Source of the DNA: Helianthus annuus
Taxonomy: Eukaryota > Streptophyta > Magnoliopsida > Asterales > Asteraceae
Length of the DNA: 64,000 nt
NCBI RefSeq assembly: GCF_002127325.2
Contig: NC_035438.2
Coordinates: 143,553,801-143,617,800, forward strand
Reading direction: 5' to 3'
Below are positions 23,393-35,379 of this stretch, in pieces; within the stretch, counting starts at the first letter, position 1, and each line of letters opens with the position of its first letter. The translations under genes and the position numbers were made by a program. The notes beneath the pieces were generated by a model. It ran no database searches, was not told the DNA's origin, and saw only the letters and a program-made list of their open reading frames with translations.

Positions 23393-26344
23393 TATGGCAC
23401 AAAAGACTGGGACACACAAATCTCAAAACAATCAATGAAATTTCAAAAAAATGGCTTAGTAAGAGGCTTACCACAAAAAATGTTTTCATGTCCTGAACAC
23501 TGTGTTTCCTGTTTAAAAGGAAAACAGCACAAGAGCTCTTTTAAGTCCATTGAAGAGTCCAAAACAACCCAGTGTTTGCAAATGCTGCACATGGATTTGT
23601 TTGGCCCAGTGCAAGTCATGAGTCTCAAAAAGAAAAGATATTGTTTGGTTATTGTTGATGACTTCTCTAGGTTTACATGGACCTTCTTTTTACACTCTAA
23701 AGATGAGACTGCAGGCATTTTGCAAGACTTTGTTACACAGGTTGAAAAGCAATTTGACCTTCCAGTAAAAGTCTTCAGGAGTGACAATGGCACAGAATTC
23801 AAAAATAAGGAGTTGGATGCTTTCTGTGTGAAGAAAGGGATTGTAAGGCAGTACAGCATTCCTAGAACATCAGAGCAAAATGGAGTTGTTGAAAGAAAGA
23901 ACAGAACATTGATTGAGGCTGCCAGAACCATGCTTGCAGATTCAGGTTTGCCATTAACTTTTTGGGCAGAGGCAGTAAACACTGCTTGCTATGTCCAAAA
24001 TAGAGTTTTAATCAACTCCAGGCACAAAAAGACTCCTTATGAAATTCTGTATAAAATAAAGCCATTAATCTCATATTTCAAAGTTTTTGGTTGCCCATGC
24101 TTCATTTTGAACTTAAAAGATTCTATCTCAAAATTTGCAGCCAAAATCGATATGGGATATCACTTGGGATACTCATCCACTGCTAAGGCCTACAAAGTGT
24201 TTAATACACGGACCAAAGTAGTGGAAGAGACCTTGAATGTAAAGTTCAATGAACTTTCATCACTGAAAATCCCTGCAAATCCTGCAGAATTATTTGATCT
24301 TGAAAAATTCACTTTTGAAAATACTGCTGTCAAGACTAACACTGCAGGTCCATCAGAGGATTCATCACCAGACTATGGATATGAAATCATCATTCCTCAA
24401 AAGTCTGTTTCAAAAGGGGGAGCATCAGTTGTTCAAAACAGTTGTCAAAGCTCAACCACTGCTACCTCAACAGTTGTTGACCAAAGTAGCCCCTTAACCA
24501 CTGCTTCCACCTCATCAAACACTGCTGACAAAAGTCCTCAAACAGTGGATCAAAGTCAGCAGGTGTTCACACCTTTACCTCCAATGCCTCCACCTTTTGA
24601 AGCCACTGTTGGGTCATCAAAGTCACCAGCAGTGGTTAGCTCAGATGATACACATCTGCAGCCTTCACCACAAAATGCCATCATTCCCTACCAAGGAGAG
24701 CTAATCTTCTTGAAATCTCATCCACCAGATCAAATCATTGGTAACATCAATGAAAGGGTGCTCACAAGAAAGCAGTCCCAAAACATTTGTTTTTTTGATG
24801 GCTTTCTATCACTCCATCAGCCAGTCAAGTACCAAGAGTCACTGAAAGACAACAGCTGGGTAGAGGCCATGCAAGAAGAGCTCCAACAGTTCAGAAGACA
24901 ACAAGTATGGGAGCTTGTACCACTGCCAGAGAATGTAAGTCCTATTGGCACAAAGTGGGTCTTCAAAAACAAAACTGATGAAAGGGGCATTGTTGTCAAG
25001 AATAAAGCCAGGCTTGTGGTTCAAGGCTACAGACAAGAAGAGGGAATTGATTATGATGAAACATTTGCTCCTGTTGCAAGACTTGAAGCAATCAGACTCT
25101 TTCTGGCCTTTGCTGTCAACCACAATATCAAGGTGTACCAAATGGATATAAAATGTGCATTCCTCTATGGTAAGATTCAAGAAGAGGTATATGTCTGTCA
25201 ACCTCCAGGTTTTGAGGATCCATTTTATCCAGATCATGTCTACAAGCTAAACAAAGCTTTGTATGGCTTAAAACAAGCACCCAGAGCCTGGTATGAAACT
25301 CTTTCCACCTTTTTACTTTCCATTGGTTTCACCAGAGGCAGGATTGATAAAACACTGTTTTTAAAATGGAGAGGAAAGGATTTGATGATTGTCCAGATTT
25401 ATGTGGATGACATCATTTTTGGAAGCACATGTAATAAAATGTGTGAAGAGTTCAGACAACTCATGACAGCTGAGTTTGAAATGAGTGCAATGGGTGAACT
25501 CCAGTGCTTTCTTGGTCTCCAAGTAAAGCAGCTGCAAAATGGCACTTTCATCCATCAAGGCAAATATGCAAAAGAACTTTTAAAGAAATTTGATATGGAT
25601 GATTGTAAGCCATGTAGTACACCCATTGCAACCAACAAATTGGTCATGTCTGAAGAAAAGGATGATTTGGTTGATCAGACCTTATATAGAAGCATGATTG
25701 GGTCTTTATTGTACCTAACTGCATCTAGACCAGATATCATGTTTGCAACATGTGTCTGTGCAAGATCCCAATCATCCCCTAGAAAGTCAAACCTTATTGC
25801 TGTAAAAAGGATATTCAGATACCTCAAAGGTGCTCCCACACTTGGTATCTGGTATCCAGCTGATGGTAAAATTGAGCTTTCAGGTTTTTCAGATAGTGAC
25901 TTTGCTGGATGTGATAAAACAAGGAAGTCCACTTCAGGAGGGTGCCAATTCCTAGGCAATTGCTTAGTGTCTTGGCAAAGCAAAAAGCAAGTAGCCGTTT
26001 CCACATCCACTGCTGAGGCAGAATACATAGCTGCTGCAAGCTGTACAGCCCAACTGCTCTGGCTTCAAAATCAGTTACTGGATTTTGGTATCACTGCCTT
26101 GAAGACACCACTCATGTTGGACAGCCAGGCAGCAGAAAATATCATCAAAAATCCAGTTTCCCATTCAACCACCAAACATATCGACATCAGACATCACTTT
26201 GTGAGGGATTGCTATGAAAAAGGTTTGATTTCTCTGCATCATGTTCCAACTAAGGATCAGCTGGCAGATGTGCTAACCAAAGCATTAGACACATCTACCT
26301 TTGAAAGCTTGATCTCTAGGATTGGTATGCTTAACATGGAATAA
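23388..26344 (+). CDS. pol: T2 pol: integrase, reverse transcriptase, RNase H (5' part cut off by T3)
   Basis: The frame opens from T3's right edge, shifts once in a run of seven A (23445-23451), then is uninterrupted to the TAA at 26342-26344. Integrase has the zinc motif (H-KRLG-H at the insertion edge, C-VS-C), then HMDLFGP (Asp), RSDNGTEF (Asp) and QNGVVERKNRTL (Glu). RT has WVFKNKTDERG, VYQMDIK.AFLYG, LYGLKQAPRAWYE and the YVDD pair. RNase H has SDSDFAGC, STAEAEYIAA, DSQAA and KHIDIRHHFVRD. The integrase-before-RT order defines Ty1/copia. All catalytic residues are present, so this half decayed little. A serine/threonine/proline-rich spacer lies between integrase and RT (about 24300-24700). 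Confidence 0.92.
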
Positions 26345-26752
26345 CAGGCAAAATCATGTTTTTCTATGAATAAAAGCATTAAAATGTTTTCAGAAAATCA
26401 AAAATCCATCCTTAAAAATAGCTAAAAATGAATTTTTCATTAAAATCCTAAAAGTCTGCCATAACCAGTGATGGGTTCAAAAGTCTGTGCTGCTACAAAA
26501 GTCTGTCCACTGCTGAAAGTCATCCCCTGTTCTCATTTTCTTTGGTTAACCACTGATGGTCAAAATCAGTGGTGCATCCACTGCTAGGCTATCTACTGAT
26601 GGTAAAAAGCATCCACTGTCAGCCATTATCACTACAACTACTGTCTTCACCAGTTGTTTTCACAACCTGTACTGTTTAAAAGTACTATCCTTCACCTCAC
26701 CAGGGGATGGCATGCAGGTAGTACTTAGGGGTCAGACCTTTTGTAACTGCTG
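26345..26752 (+). other. Spacer between T2 pol and ORF3
   Basis: 408 bp with no coding signal. Repeated short motifs such as CCACTGCTG, CACTGATGG and AAAGTCTGT. Leads into the promoter-like segment. Confidence 0.5.
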
Positions 26753-26911
26753 CCACGTCAGCATTCACTCTTCTTCTATAAAACCCCCTTTTCAACACCC
26801 AAACAAGGTTTCACTGTCGAATTGAATTCTCAAAAATTCTCTTCTCAAAGCAGTTTCCATCACATTTCGTCAAATTCCTTCACAATTTCATCTTTGATTC
26901 TCATCTTCAAA
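26753..26911 (+). promoter_or_regulatory. Candidate internal promoter and 5' UTR of T2 ORF3
   Basis: CCACGTCA (ACGT-core bZIP-type site, 26753-26760) lies 16 bp before TATAAAA (26777-26783). About 25-30 bp further is a plausible start region, then an ATG-free, CT- and CA-rich leader of about 100 nt up to the ORF3 ATG at 26912 (context AAAATGAC). The arrangement is that of an ordinary plant promoter, not of a Pol-internal linker. Activity is inferred. Confidence 0.5.
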
Positions 26912-29900
26912 ATGACAAAATCGAAATCATCCGCAAAAGCTTCTAAAGGGGCCTCTCAAAAGGCTACCTCCACCGAAATCCCACACAAACCATCTCATAA
27001 TCTACTGGGTCTTCTCAAAAAACCCGGTACCATCGACACATTTGATTCCATCCTCGATCTGCTCAACGCCTCAAAGTACAAAACTTTGTTAACCGCTGAT
27101 GCAACGATTTACCTGCAAACTCAGAGAGAGTTTTGGAAAAATTGCATCCTTGAAAAACAAGGAAAAGATGTCATAGCCATTAACTCTACTCTGCAGAAGA
27201 AAGCAGTCCGAATAACACCGCAATCAATATCTGAAGTCTTTCAACTCGATGATCTGCAAGGTAAAGACTATTTTCCTAAAAACGAGTTAAAAATTGACTT
27301 CATTGAGAGAGGGTATGCAGACACAATGAAGAGGGACACCTTACAAAAAGGTTTCTTCCCTTCTGCAACCAGATTTTTATTTCATACCCTTCTCATGTGT
27401 GTTTCAAACAAAACCACTTCCTTTAATGAAATACCAATGAAAATTCAAAACTTGGGGTATGCTATTTTACAAGGAGAAAATCTTAACTACTCCAAGGCAA
27501 TTTTCAATGATTTGGTTAAAAATGTTGAAACAAAATCATTCTTACTGTTCCCAAGATTTTTAAGTTATTATTTTGAGAAAACGTTCAGTAAGGATGATAT
27601 TGCAGTAATAAACCAAGGTGAATCTTTTCAAATAAACAGCTTAACTGCTGAAACATTTTCAAGAATGTTAGCACCTTGTAAAACACAAGCAGAGGTGCCT
27701 GAGCAGACTTTAGCAGCAAACACTGCTCCTCAGGTATCTGCTGCTGAGCCCACTGCTCAAGGTGATCAAGGCAGCCGAACAACTGTCTTGAAACCCACAC
27801 CTAAAATCACCAAAAAACCATAGAAATAGAAAAATCAAAAACCCCCCAAACCCATCAAAAAGGCAACTCTGGAGGATGAGATACCAGAGCACCTGCCTGT
27901 GATTGCACAAAAATCACAACAAACCACTGTTGCTACTTCCTCACAGCAGTTGGTAGAAATATCTCAACCTATACCTGAAACTCCTCCTGTCTCTTCACAA
28001 AAAGAACAGGTTGTACACACAGGGTCACCACATCATGAGGCTCTAGAAGCACTCGTTTCCATCCTCCATAGCCCAATACCCGGGGCAATTCCGCTTTCTA
28101 AACCTACCTTCACATCCCCAATTCCACCAAACACCAAACTGCTGTTGGATGCAATTGATTTGAACCTAGCATAAACCAGTCCTTCTCAATCACCTGTTCA
28201 TGAGAAAATACCTCAACAAGAGACTGGGCTTGATGTATCAATCTTTGCTAACCCACCAACACAACCTGAGGAGGTTACACCCCTTGAGTTACACGTAACT
28301 CTTGGTGGTATTCCAAGTGAAGCAGCCACTACAAGTGTTGAACCTAGAGGTTTACACTTGGACAATGGTTACATCAATAAGACTTCCTTGGAGGCAATTC
28401 CTTCTATAACACCTCTGTTATCTGCCAGTGAGTTTGTACTAACCACTGGTAACATCAAAAGATTATCAAGTGTTGGAGGAAGAAGACCCCAGTACCAAGA
28501 AAAAGGGGCATCAGTTGTTGATGTTTGGAGAACACTCCCTACTTCAACTTCTGATAAAACCACTGCTAGTGGGAAATCAGATGATCCCATTAAATTGGGT
28601 GATGGTTTAAAGTACCAAGAATTGACAGAACGTGTTGAAATATTGGATACATCTGTTGCAGAAATTAAAGAAATGCTGCAACAGTTGTTAACAATTCAAA
28701 AGGTACCATCCACTGCTGTTCCATCTCAAACACCTGCTCCACCACCAGCAGATGTTACAAATGAGCTCTGGAACCTCTTTCAACCTTTTCTCCAACAACA
28801 ATTTTAGTTGGCCGAGCACCAACATGCCAAACATGTTCAAGAGCTCAAAAAGGCAATGGAGTCTAGGTTCAGGGATACAAACGATGACCTCCCTGTAGAT
28901 AATGCCAAAAAGGGGGAGAAAATCAAGGAGTGGACAAAGAAAGGGATTGATAATGGGCTATATCTTGATACAACAACAAGTGCAATGCTCAGAGATATTC
29001 CTTTGCCAGATGGTAGTAAAAAGGTTGATGTTACCAAAAATGCATTTGATGATGCTGTCATAAGTGTAAAGAAGGATAGAGCGGCAAAGGACCTAGCAAG
29101 ATGGAATGAGGAGAAAAGAGCTTTTATAGAGCTGAATGCGCAGGGTTGTTCTGGTGAAAAGGATGATCAAAATCCGATTCCAAAAGGAAAGCTTACTAGA
29201 AAAGTAAGGAAACCCAAATCCACACCATCCAGCCTTCCAAAGCACACTCCAAAAACACTGTCTAAAAGCCACAAACATCAAACCTCCATCCAAACAGTTG
29301 TTACAACAACTGCTCCCACTCAAACACACACCACTTCAACACACACCACCACCACTGCCTTACCACCACCATCTGTTCCTGCCCTAAAGCAGAAGACAGC
29401 AGATGACAAAACATATGCTGTAATGAAAACAGTGGTTGAAACACCAGTTGTTTCAACAACTGTTAGTCAACCACAAACCACTGATCCACCCAAAACATCA
29501 TCTGACCTCCCTAAAATAAAAAGGAAAAGGGTTGTCATATCAGATGATGATTCTCTATCACCACCACCAAAAGCTTCAAAATCCCAAGCACTTGTCACAG
29601 TTTCAAAACCCATTCCTCTCTCTTCAGCTCAAATGTACAAACCCTTACCTCCTGCAGGTGTTTAATTTCCTCTTGAACTTGTAACAGTCAGAGAAGAAAT
29701 TAAGTCCTTCTACTATGAGGATGACCCTGCCAAAAGGAGCTTGCCATCGATTGAAGGATATCCCAGGCCAACTAATATTGAAGAATACTTGAAAATCAAG
29801 GCCAAGCAAGCAGAGGATATCTCAATCAAAAACAAACAAGGAAAATCTGATAGAGAGTATCAACAAGACTATCAGTTTCTACTTACACAGGTCAAAGCAT

Positions 29901-30801
29901 TGGAACAATTTGCAAAGAATGTATGTTGGCAAATCTCAGAGAAGGCAGATGAGTCCTTGAGAAAAGACTACATTGAAAACATCATGACCTACAAGACATA
30001 CAAGGGGGAGAAGCACATGTTCAGAAACTGGACGATTCCTGAGCTTGAAAAGGAAGTAGCCAGGATTCATGAAATGATCAAGAATAAAGTCAAGCAGACT
30101 CCCCCAGAAAAATCCAAAAGGGTTGAAGCTGATAAGGCCTTAGAGCTGAAGAGAATGAAAGAGGAGCTGATAATTGCTGAATATGGGTCAAAGAACTCTG
30201 TGTCTAAGTGGGGAGAAGTGAGGGTCAGGGCCACCTAAAAAAGTTTGGAAGAGCTAAGGAAGAAAGATCCAAAAGCTCCACAAAAGCCTGACTACTCCAA
30301 AGCAGAGGTTTCGAAAGGATCATCAAAGCCACATCTCAAAAGAACCACTGCTCCTGCTGGTACTACCATCTACAAAAGAAGGAGACAAAGCCAGTTAGGT
30401 TCGAAACAGTTCAAGAGATTCTTACTGGAAATGCCGTTGTGAAAAAGGGCCTGCTGTTAATGTTGAAAGAAGAATCTGAACTGGAAAACTCTGCAAATAC
30501 TGCTCAGCCAGTAATGAATAGGCCAGCATCACCAAACTCCTCAACAAATAAAAATCTCCCAAGAAACCCATCTCGCCTAAAAATACAAGAGTGGAAAACT
30601 GATAAACAGAACCACGTATTGACTATGGTCAGGGCAGATGGCGAAGTGAAGAAATTTACAAGGGAACAAGCTCTTGGCCTGAGACTTGAAGATTTGCAGG
30701 ATCTCCTTGATCTTCCACTTAGCAGGGATGAAGATGATACAGATGCCTTAACCTTTGAACTACAATTCAAAGGGCAAATAAGGGAACCGTTGAGGCAATA
30801 A
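26912..30801 (+). pseudogene. T2 ORF3: large post-pol reading frame (Sirevirus env-position ORF), nonsense-broken
   Basis: Function unknown; it occupies the position of the env-like ORF of SIRE/Maximus elements. From the ATG at 26912 one phase continues for about 3.5 kb, broken only by nonsense codons: TAG 27821-27823 and 27827-27829, TAA 28172-28174, TAG 28805-28807, TAA 29663-29665 and TAA 30236-30238. One frame change near 30430 precedes the final TAA at 30799-30801. Ancestral length is about 1,290 codons. The N-terminal 250 residues form a compact domain with a basic start, FWKNCILEK, ITPQSISEVFQLDD, FFPSATRFLFHTLLMC and FLLFPRFLSYYFEK. Then come long P/S/T/Q-rich linkers, a coiled coil near 28620-28700 (VEILDTSVAEIKEMLQQLL), a charged helical region (28810-29130), another P/T-rich linker and helical segments (29760-30190). 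A C-terminal module of the style MVRADGEVKKFTREQALGL ends it. I see no clear signal peptide or membrane anchor, so envelope function is not supported. Confidence 0.7.
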
Positions 30802-30840
30802 AAATCTACAATAATGGAGAGTTTTGGCATTATCTGTTCC

Positions 30841-30849
30841 AGGGGGAGA
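30841..30849 (+). promoter_or_regulatory. T2 polypurine tract
   Basis: AGGGGGAGA immediately before the 3' LTR start at 30851; primer for plus-strand synthesis. Confidence 0.85.
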
Positions 30850-30850
30850 T

Positions 30851-31357
30851 TGTTGGGATTGAACCCTACCAAAGGAACAAATAATAAAAGCCAAAACTGG
30901 ATCACAGCAGTAGATTCAGAATAAGCAGATGCTTGGTTGCAAGTCTCTCCCCTTGAAAGTGGTTTCAACATCTGCTGACCTCCTATCTGTTGATCATGCA
31001 ATCTGCTGACCTACAACTGCTGACCAAGACAAAGTCTGATAGAAGAACTAAAAGCTCTGCTGCTCAATCTACTGCCTTGGTTCAAGCGCTGCCGATCATG
31101 ACAAGTACTGCTGGGTTCACAGCAGTGGAAGGATGCAGCAGCAGTTTATGTTTAGTTTATGCATTGAAATGTAATATCAGTAGTTAGCATAGCAGTGTTT
31201 GTATAGATCAGAGGTTAGAGTTTGTTAGGAGGTTAGATGTCACTTTCATGGTGACGTCAGCTTTGATGCTCAGTGGTTTGCAAGTGCCTATAAATAGAAC
31301 AGTACTCTGTACTGTTCTGTTTAGCTCATTCACCATCTTCTTTCTGCACGAACAAAC
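30851..31357 (+). mobile_element. T2 3' LTR, truncated by T4
   Basis: 507 bp closely matching the 5' LTR from its first base to ...CACGAACAAAC. The remaining roughly 225 bp of U5 (present at about 8450-8674) are replaced by the T4 LTR. TGACGTCA (31252-31259) and TATAAATA (31289-31296) are retained. Confidence 0.88.
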
Positions 31358-34300
31358 TGTGACAACCCTCACTAAACCAGGTATCCGTACGACTTAATTA
31401 ATGACTAATTACTGCTTAATTACTGTGCTTACTTGAAATTACTGATGAACTGCTACTTGATTTCTGATATTTGTATATTCCTGCATCATACATTACATAC
31501 CGTCACTACATTATTTACATACTGAACCTTAGTGACAAACATGATGCACAAAAGCACAGTAGCACTATGAACGGATAACCTATTGAGCATGCTGATAAAG
31601 CTAGCATCAGGCAGATATTGCCTCTAAGGCCTGTATGAGCCAAAAATATTTCACTACACCCATAGTGAGTGTAGGGATACAAGGGTTGTAGAACTGCGTC
31701 TCTAGGAATAAGTTACAATGACTGGATGTGCCTAGGTCATACACTAAGCACAAAACTCAGCACTTTAATCAACAATTCAGCTTTTAGCTCACTAATAAAG
31801 TGCCAAAACATGAGAAAAATATTACTAGACACTTTCCAAAGTGTCGGGAATAAGTTGTGTCACTAAAAATGGTATTAACGACACTCTAAAGCTTTGTTAA
31901 GCGCTTTAACGGATTATTATCCAACTGAACAACCGGACTATACCCGGAACATGAAAATATTGTTAATAACATTATCTTTATTTTTCTGAGCCAGTTAGGG
32001 TCCCCGAATACCCTAACACCCGCTTTAAAGCACAACACACAACTAACCGAGTTAATCCCTAAACTTAACTAAGTTAACCTAACTACTAATCTAACTAATG
32101 GTTAGAAATGGACTAGGACCCCCCCCCCCCTCACTAATCAGCCCCAACTAAGGGGGGACACACTTGGGTTTCTTTTATTATTTTAATCAACTATGTTTGA
32201 TACCTAAATGGCATATGATCCATTGGTTATTAATCCCACAATTGTCTATAAGTAACTTGAAATTACACTTGAACATTCACAACACGTAACATCACAAGAA
32301 CTACTCTCTCTCTTGCTCTACAACTTTCGGCCGAACACCCCCTAGATCCATCCATCATTTTCGAGTTTCCACCTTCACATTCCAAGATCATACAAGCATC
32401 AAGGGTCACGTATTAGGAGGCTTGGTGCAAACGGAAGGCGAAGGACCTCATTCTCTAGCTTTTATCCACCCTATTTGCGCTTAGATTCTTCCCTAGCCTC
32501 GAGCTAGTGGTGTGTTACTTAAAACACCTTCTCAAACTATTTTGAAGTGGTTAATATGATGCGTAACGGTTAAAACTCGAAATCTTACAAGATGATACTT
32601 TAAAGTCTACTAAAAACACAAATAAAGATGGTTAAAAGCTTATAAGTTGTGTAAATGTTGTAGTATTTATTTTGTGTGGTTATTTGGACCCGATCTATGA
32701 TGTGGTAGCTCGGATCATCATTTAACCCGGGTTGGTCATGATCATGAATCATGACATAAGGTTGTTTTAAATGAAACAAGGGTTAAAGGGTGAAACTCTA
32801 CCACACACGAATCATGAACTTGTGTAAAAGCATTTTTACTTGTAAAATAGTGTTTAAAACTAGTAGATCTACGTATCTACAAGTGGTATTTTCAAAGGAC
32901 CGAGTGACAAGAAAATCATGTTTTCTAAAGACGGATTTTATGATAACTAGAATGATTTTTAGAACACACAAGTGTGTAAACACTTGTGTAACACAAAGTT
33001 TCGACAAAATAACAATTTTTGTAAAAGATGACAAGAAGATGTAAAGACAGGATTTCTTTAAAAACGGGGTTTTTACGAAACCGGACTAATTTATATTAAG
33101 ATCCGCTAAAAGTAATGAGATTCACTTCGTATTTTTGAGTAAATCACAAGTTCATGAAAGCTTTGCGATTTACATATATATTAACTAGTTTGCTGTATTG
33201 AATATTGTCTTGATTAAATAAGAAAATTGGTGGATTGATTTGTAAAAGAAAATGATACGCTTGAAAGCGTGGCCACCCCCAGTTACAGAGGAAACTCTGG
33301 CGAAATTTTTCCAAAAACCTAACACTTAGAATTATTTTCACCATAAGTGTTAGAAATACTTTTCGACATGTTTTCAAAATATAAGTTTCGCCACGATTTT
33401 ATTTACAAAATATCGGAGGTGGGATTTTCACAAAATTAAACGTGATAAATATATATTTAGTAAATATATTTTTCACAACGCTACTTGTTAATTATTTTGT
33501 GAAGTATATAATATTATTTTTAGGGTAAAAATAATATTATCGAACGATAACGGATCCAAAATGATACGAACGCTTTCACGATAAACGTATAAGTTACACC
33601 GGTAATTATTATTACCACACGATCGATAAAACGTAACTTACGCACTTTACGGGAATAATTATGAACGCGTATATTTGACAAAGTATTATTTTGGGAGAAT
33701 TTTGTGAAGTAAAAATATAATATTTTTGACAAAAATAATTATATTTGAAGTAAGAAATAAATATATATTAAGTGAGACTTAATAATATATTTCGAACACA
33801 CATGTATTAAATCCCCCATCCTTGCGAAGGAGAATGATTACCAAGTATGCACAGAATGTAAACACGAAATAGTTGTCTAACTATTTCCCAAAAACTCAAA
33901 CCATCAAGCTAAGGCACGGCCGTCCGTCTAACAGAATTAGTATATGTAGGTCGTTGCACAGCTGCTTGACTTGGAGTATTACTTGGTAGAGACGCACCGC
34001 TGTGAGTTCATGTCCCCCTTTTCTCTTAACTATTTTCAGTTTTCTAAACTGCGGGGGTGAAATACATGTTACTTTGATTATGAATACTTTATACATAGTA
34101 TGGTTAGCGTAAGGAGGGTTACTATTTAGATCATGTGAATGGGTAGGCGGAAACTTGAGGTCATTAATCCTCAGGGTAGGATCGAGGGGCAGGGGCGATA
34201 GATCTATTTGGGTGTAGCGATCCCAGTCCCAGGCCCAGCATAACGGACCTCGGGATGACTTTGTACCCGGCGCATAAATCTGCTAGGTTTGAGCCTTCCT

Positions 34301-34791
34301 ACTTGCATTTCACACATATCAATGGCCTTGCAAACCATTGGTGATCTCTTTTTCCTTATTTGCTACATACCAGGATTTCGATAAATACAAAGGTTTATTT
34401 ACTCACTTACACATGAACTCGCTCAACATTATTGTTGATTTTTCAACTTACATGTATTTCAGGGAATTAAAGGATCTGGCACGGTATGGCACGTTTTCCC
34501 GCTGCACTATTTCCGAGGTCATCCGGGTTTAGGGAATGTGACTCTTTCCTGGACAAGTCACAGTCCTTAAACCATGTTCATGTTATGTTTGACTTTGTTA
34601 TGTTTGTTGAACAATGTTTATGTCGTTAGGTTGTGTTACCGTTAAAACAATGTTGTTGTTTTTGGATTTTAAAACTTAATCGAATGGATGATCTTGCATG
34701 ATTTTTATTCATATAGCTTTGTTATGGTTAAGCTATGGTATTAAGAAGTCACACCAAATTAACCACGCTTCCGCAAAGCCAGGGTGTGACA
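31358..34791 (+). mobile_element. T4 5' LTR
   Basis: 3434 bp from TGTGACAACCC to ...GGGTGTGACA, followed at once by the PBS. It aligns along its length with the T8 LTR (53093-56524, 3432 bp) with many substitutions, so the copies are old relative to each other. Contains a C run at about 32119-32129. Short open stretches do not correspond between the copies and are not genes. Confidence 0.88.
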
Positions 34792-34794
34792 GCT

Positions 34795-34808
34795 TGGTAT
34801 CAGAGCTC
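34795..34808 (+). other. T4 primer-binding site (initiator tRNA-Met)
   Basis: TGGTATCAGAGCTC, three bases after the LTR. Confidence 0.9.
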
Positions 34809-34954
34809 TAATCATAGCGAACTAGGATTCCTTCTCGAGTCTAGACTGTGATCACTAGGGCTCTCACGAAAACATTTTACTGCATACCACTTAAGTCCAG
34901 ATCCAAAACCTTTTTATAAACAAATGTTGAGCACATTTTATTTATTTATTTTTA

Positions 34955-35289
34955 GGCTCAGTCTTGGAGGCTGAGGCTCGGTCTTGGAGGCCGAGGCTCG
35001 ATCTAGGAGATCGAGGTAGATGGCTAGTGAGACTAGGATGAGTAGGCTCAGTCTTGGAGGCTGAGGCTCGGTCTTGGAGGCCGAGGCTCGATCTAGGAGA
35101 TCGAGGTAGAAGGCTAGTGAGACTAGGGAGAATAGGCTCAGTCTTGGAGGCTGAGGCTCGGTCTTGGAGGCCGAGGCTCGATCTAAGAGGTCGAGGTGGA
35201 TGATAGAGCAGTCTTAGAGACTGGGAGGAATTTGGCTAGTGGGACTAGGAGTGTCAGTCTAGGAGACTGGGAGGCTAGTCGGACTAGGA
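34955..35289 (+). repeat. Array of short covarying hairpins in T4 leader
   Basis: Three repeats of about 90 bp followed by a shorter tail. Each holds stem-loops with 7-bp stems and the loop TTGGA or TAGGA. Examples: CTCAGTCTTGGAGGCTGAG, CTCGGTCTTGGAGGCCGAG, CTCGATCTAGGAGATCGAG, plus small ones CTAGTGAGACTAG and CAGTCTTAGAGACTG. Stem bases differ between units but change on both sides together (A-U/G-C swaps at stem positions 4 and 5), or to G-U. The same array type is found in T8. Confidence 0.85.
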
Positions 35290-35379
35290 AAATTATGTGA
35301 TTTCTTACTTGGTGACTAATGTGTTTACCTGATTATATGACTGATTATTTGTGCATATTTGTGTTTATGTTACAGACTC

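Larger units (their letters stand above)
7942..31357 (+). mobile_element. T2: Ty1/copia Sirevirus-type element, split by T3, 3' LTR cut by T4
   Basis: In order: 5' LTR, iMet PBS, long gag, DSG protease, integrase before RT (the copia order), RNase H, a large extra ORF, PPT and partial 3' LTR. Long gag with several knuckles and a post-pol ORF are typical of the SIRE/Maximus lineage (family knowledge). Without the 11-kb T3 insert the element is about 12.4 kb. It appears inserted in the 3' LTR of T1; the target duplication cannot be checked because its right end is missing. Confidence 0.88.

Noticed and set aside
26556..26825. 89-codon open frame in the pol-ORF3 spacer
   Set aside because: Overlaps the promoter-like segment, has no recognisable content, and ORF3 has a better ATG at 26912.
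26912..30801. Calling ORF3 an envelope glycoprotein
   Set aside because: Position fits the Sirevirus env-like ORF, but I see no signal peptide, membrane anchor or cysteine pattern to support that function.
34955..35289. CRISPR-like array (regular repeats and spacers)
   Set aside because: Plant retrotransposon leader; units are adjacent hairpins without unique spacers, and there are no cas genes.
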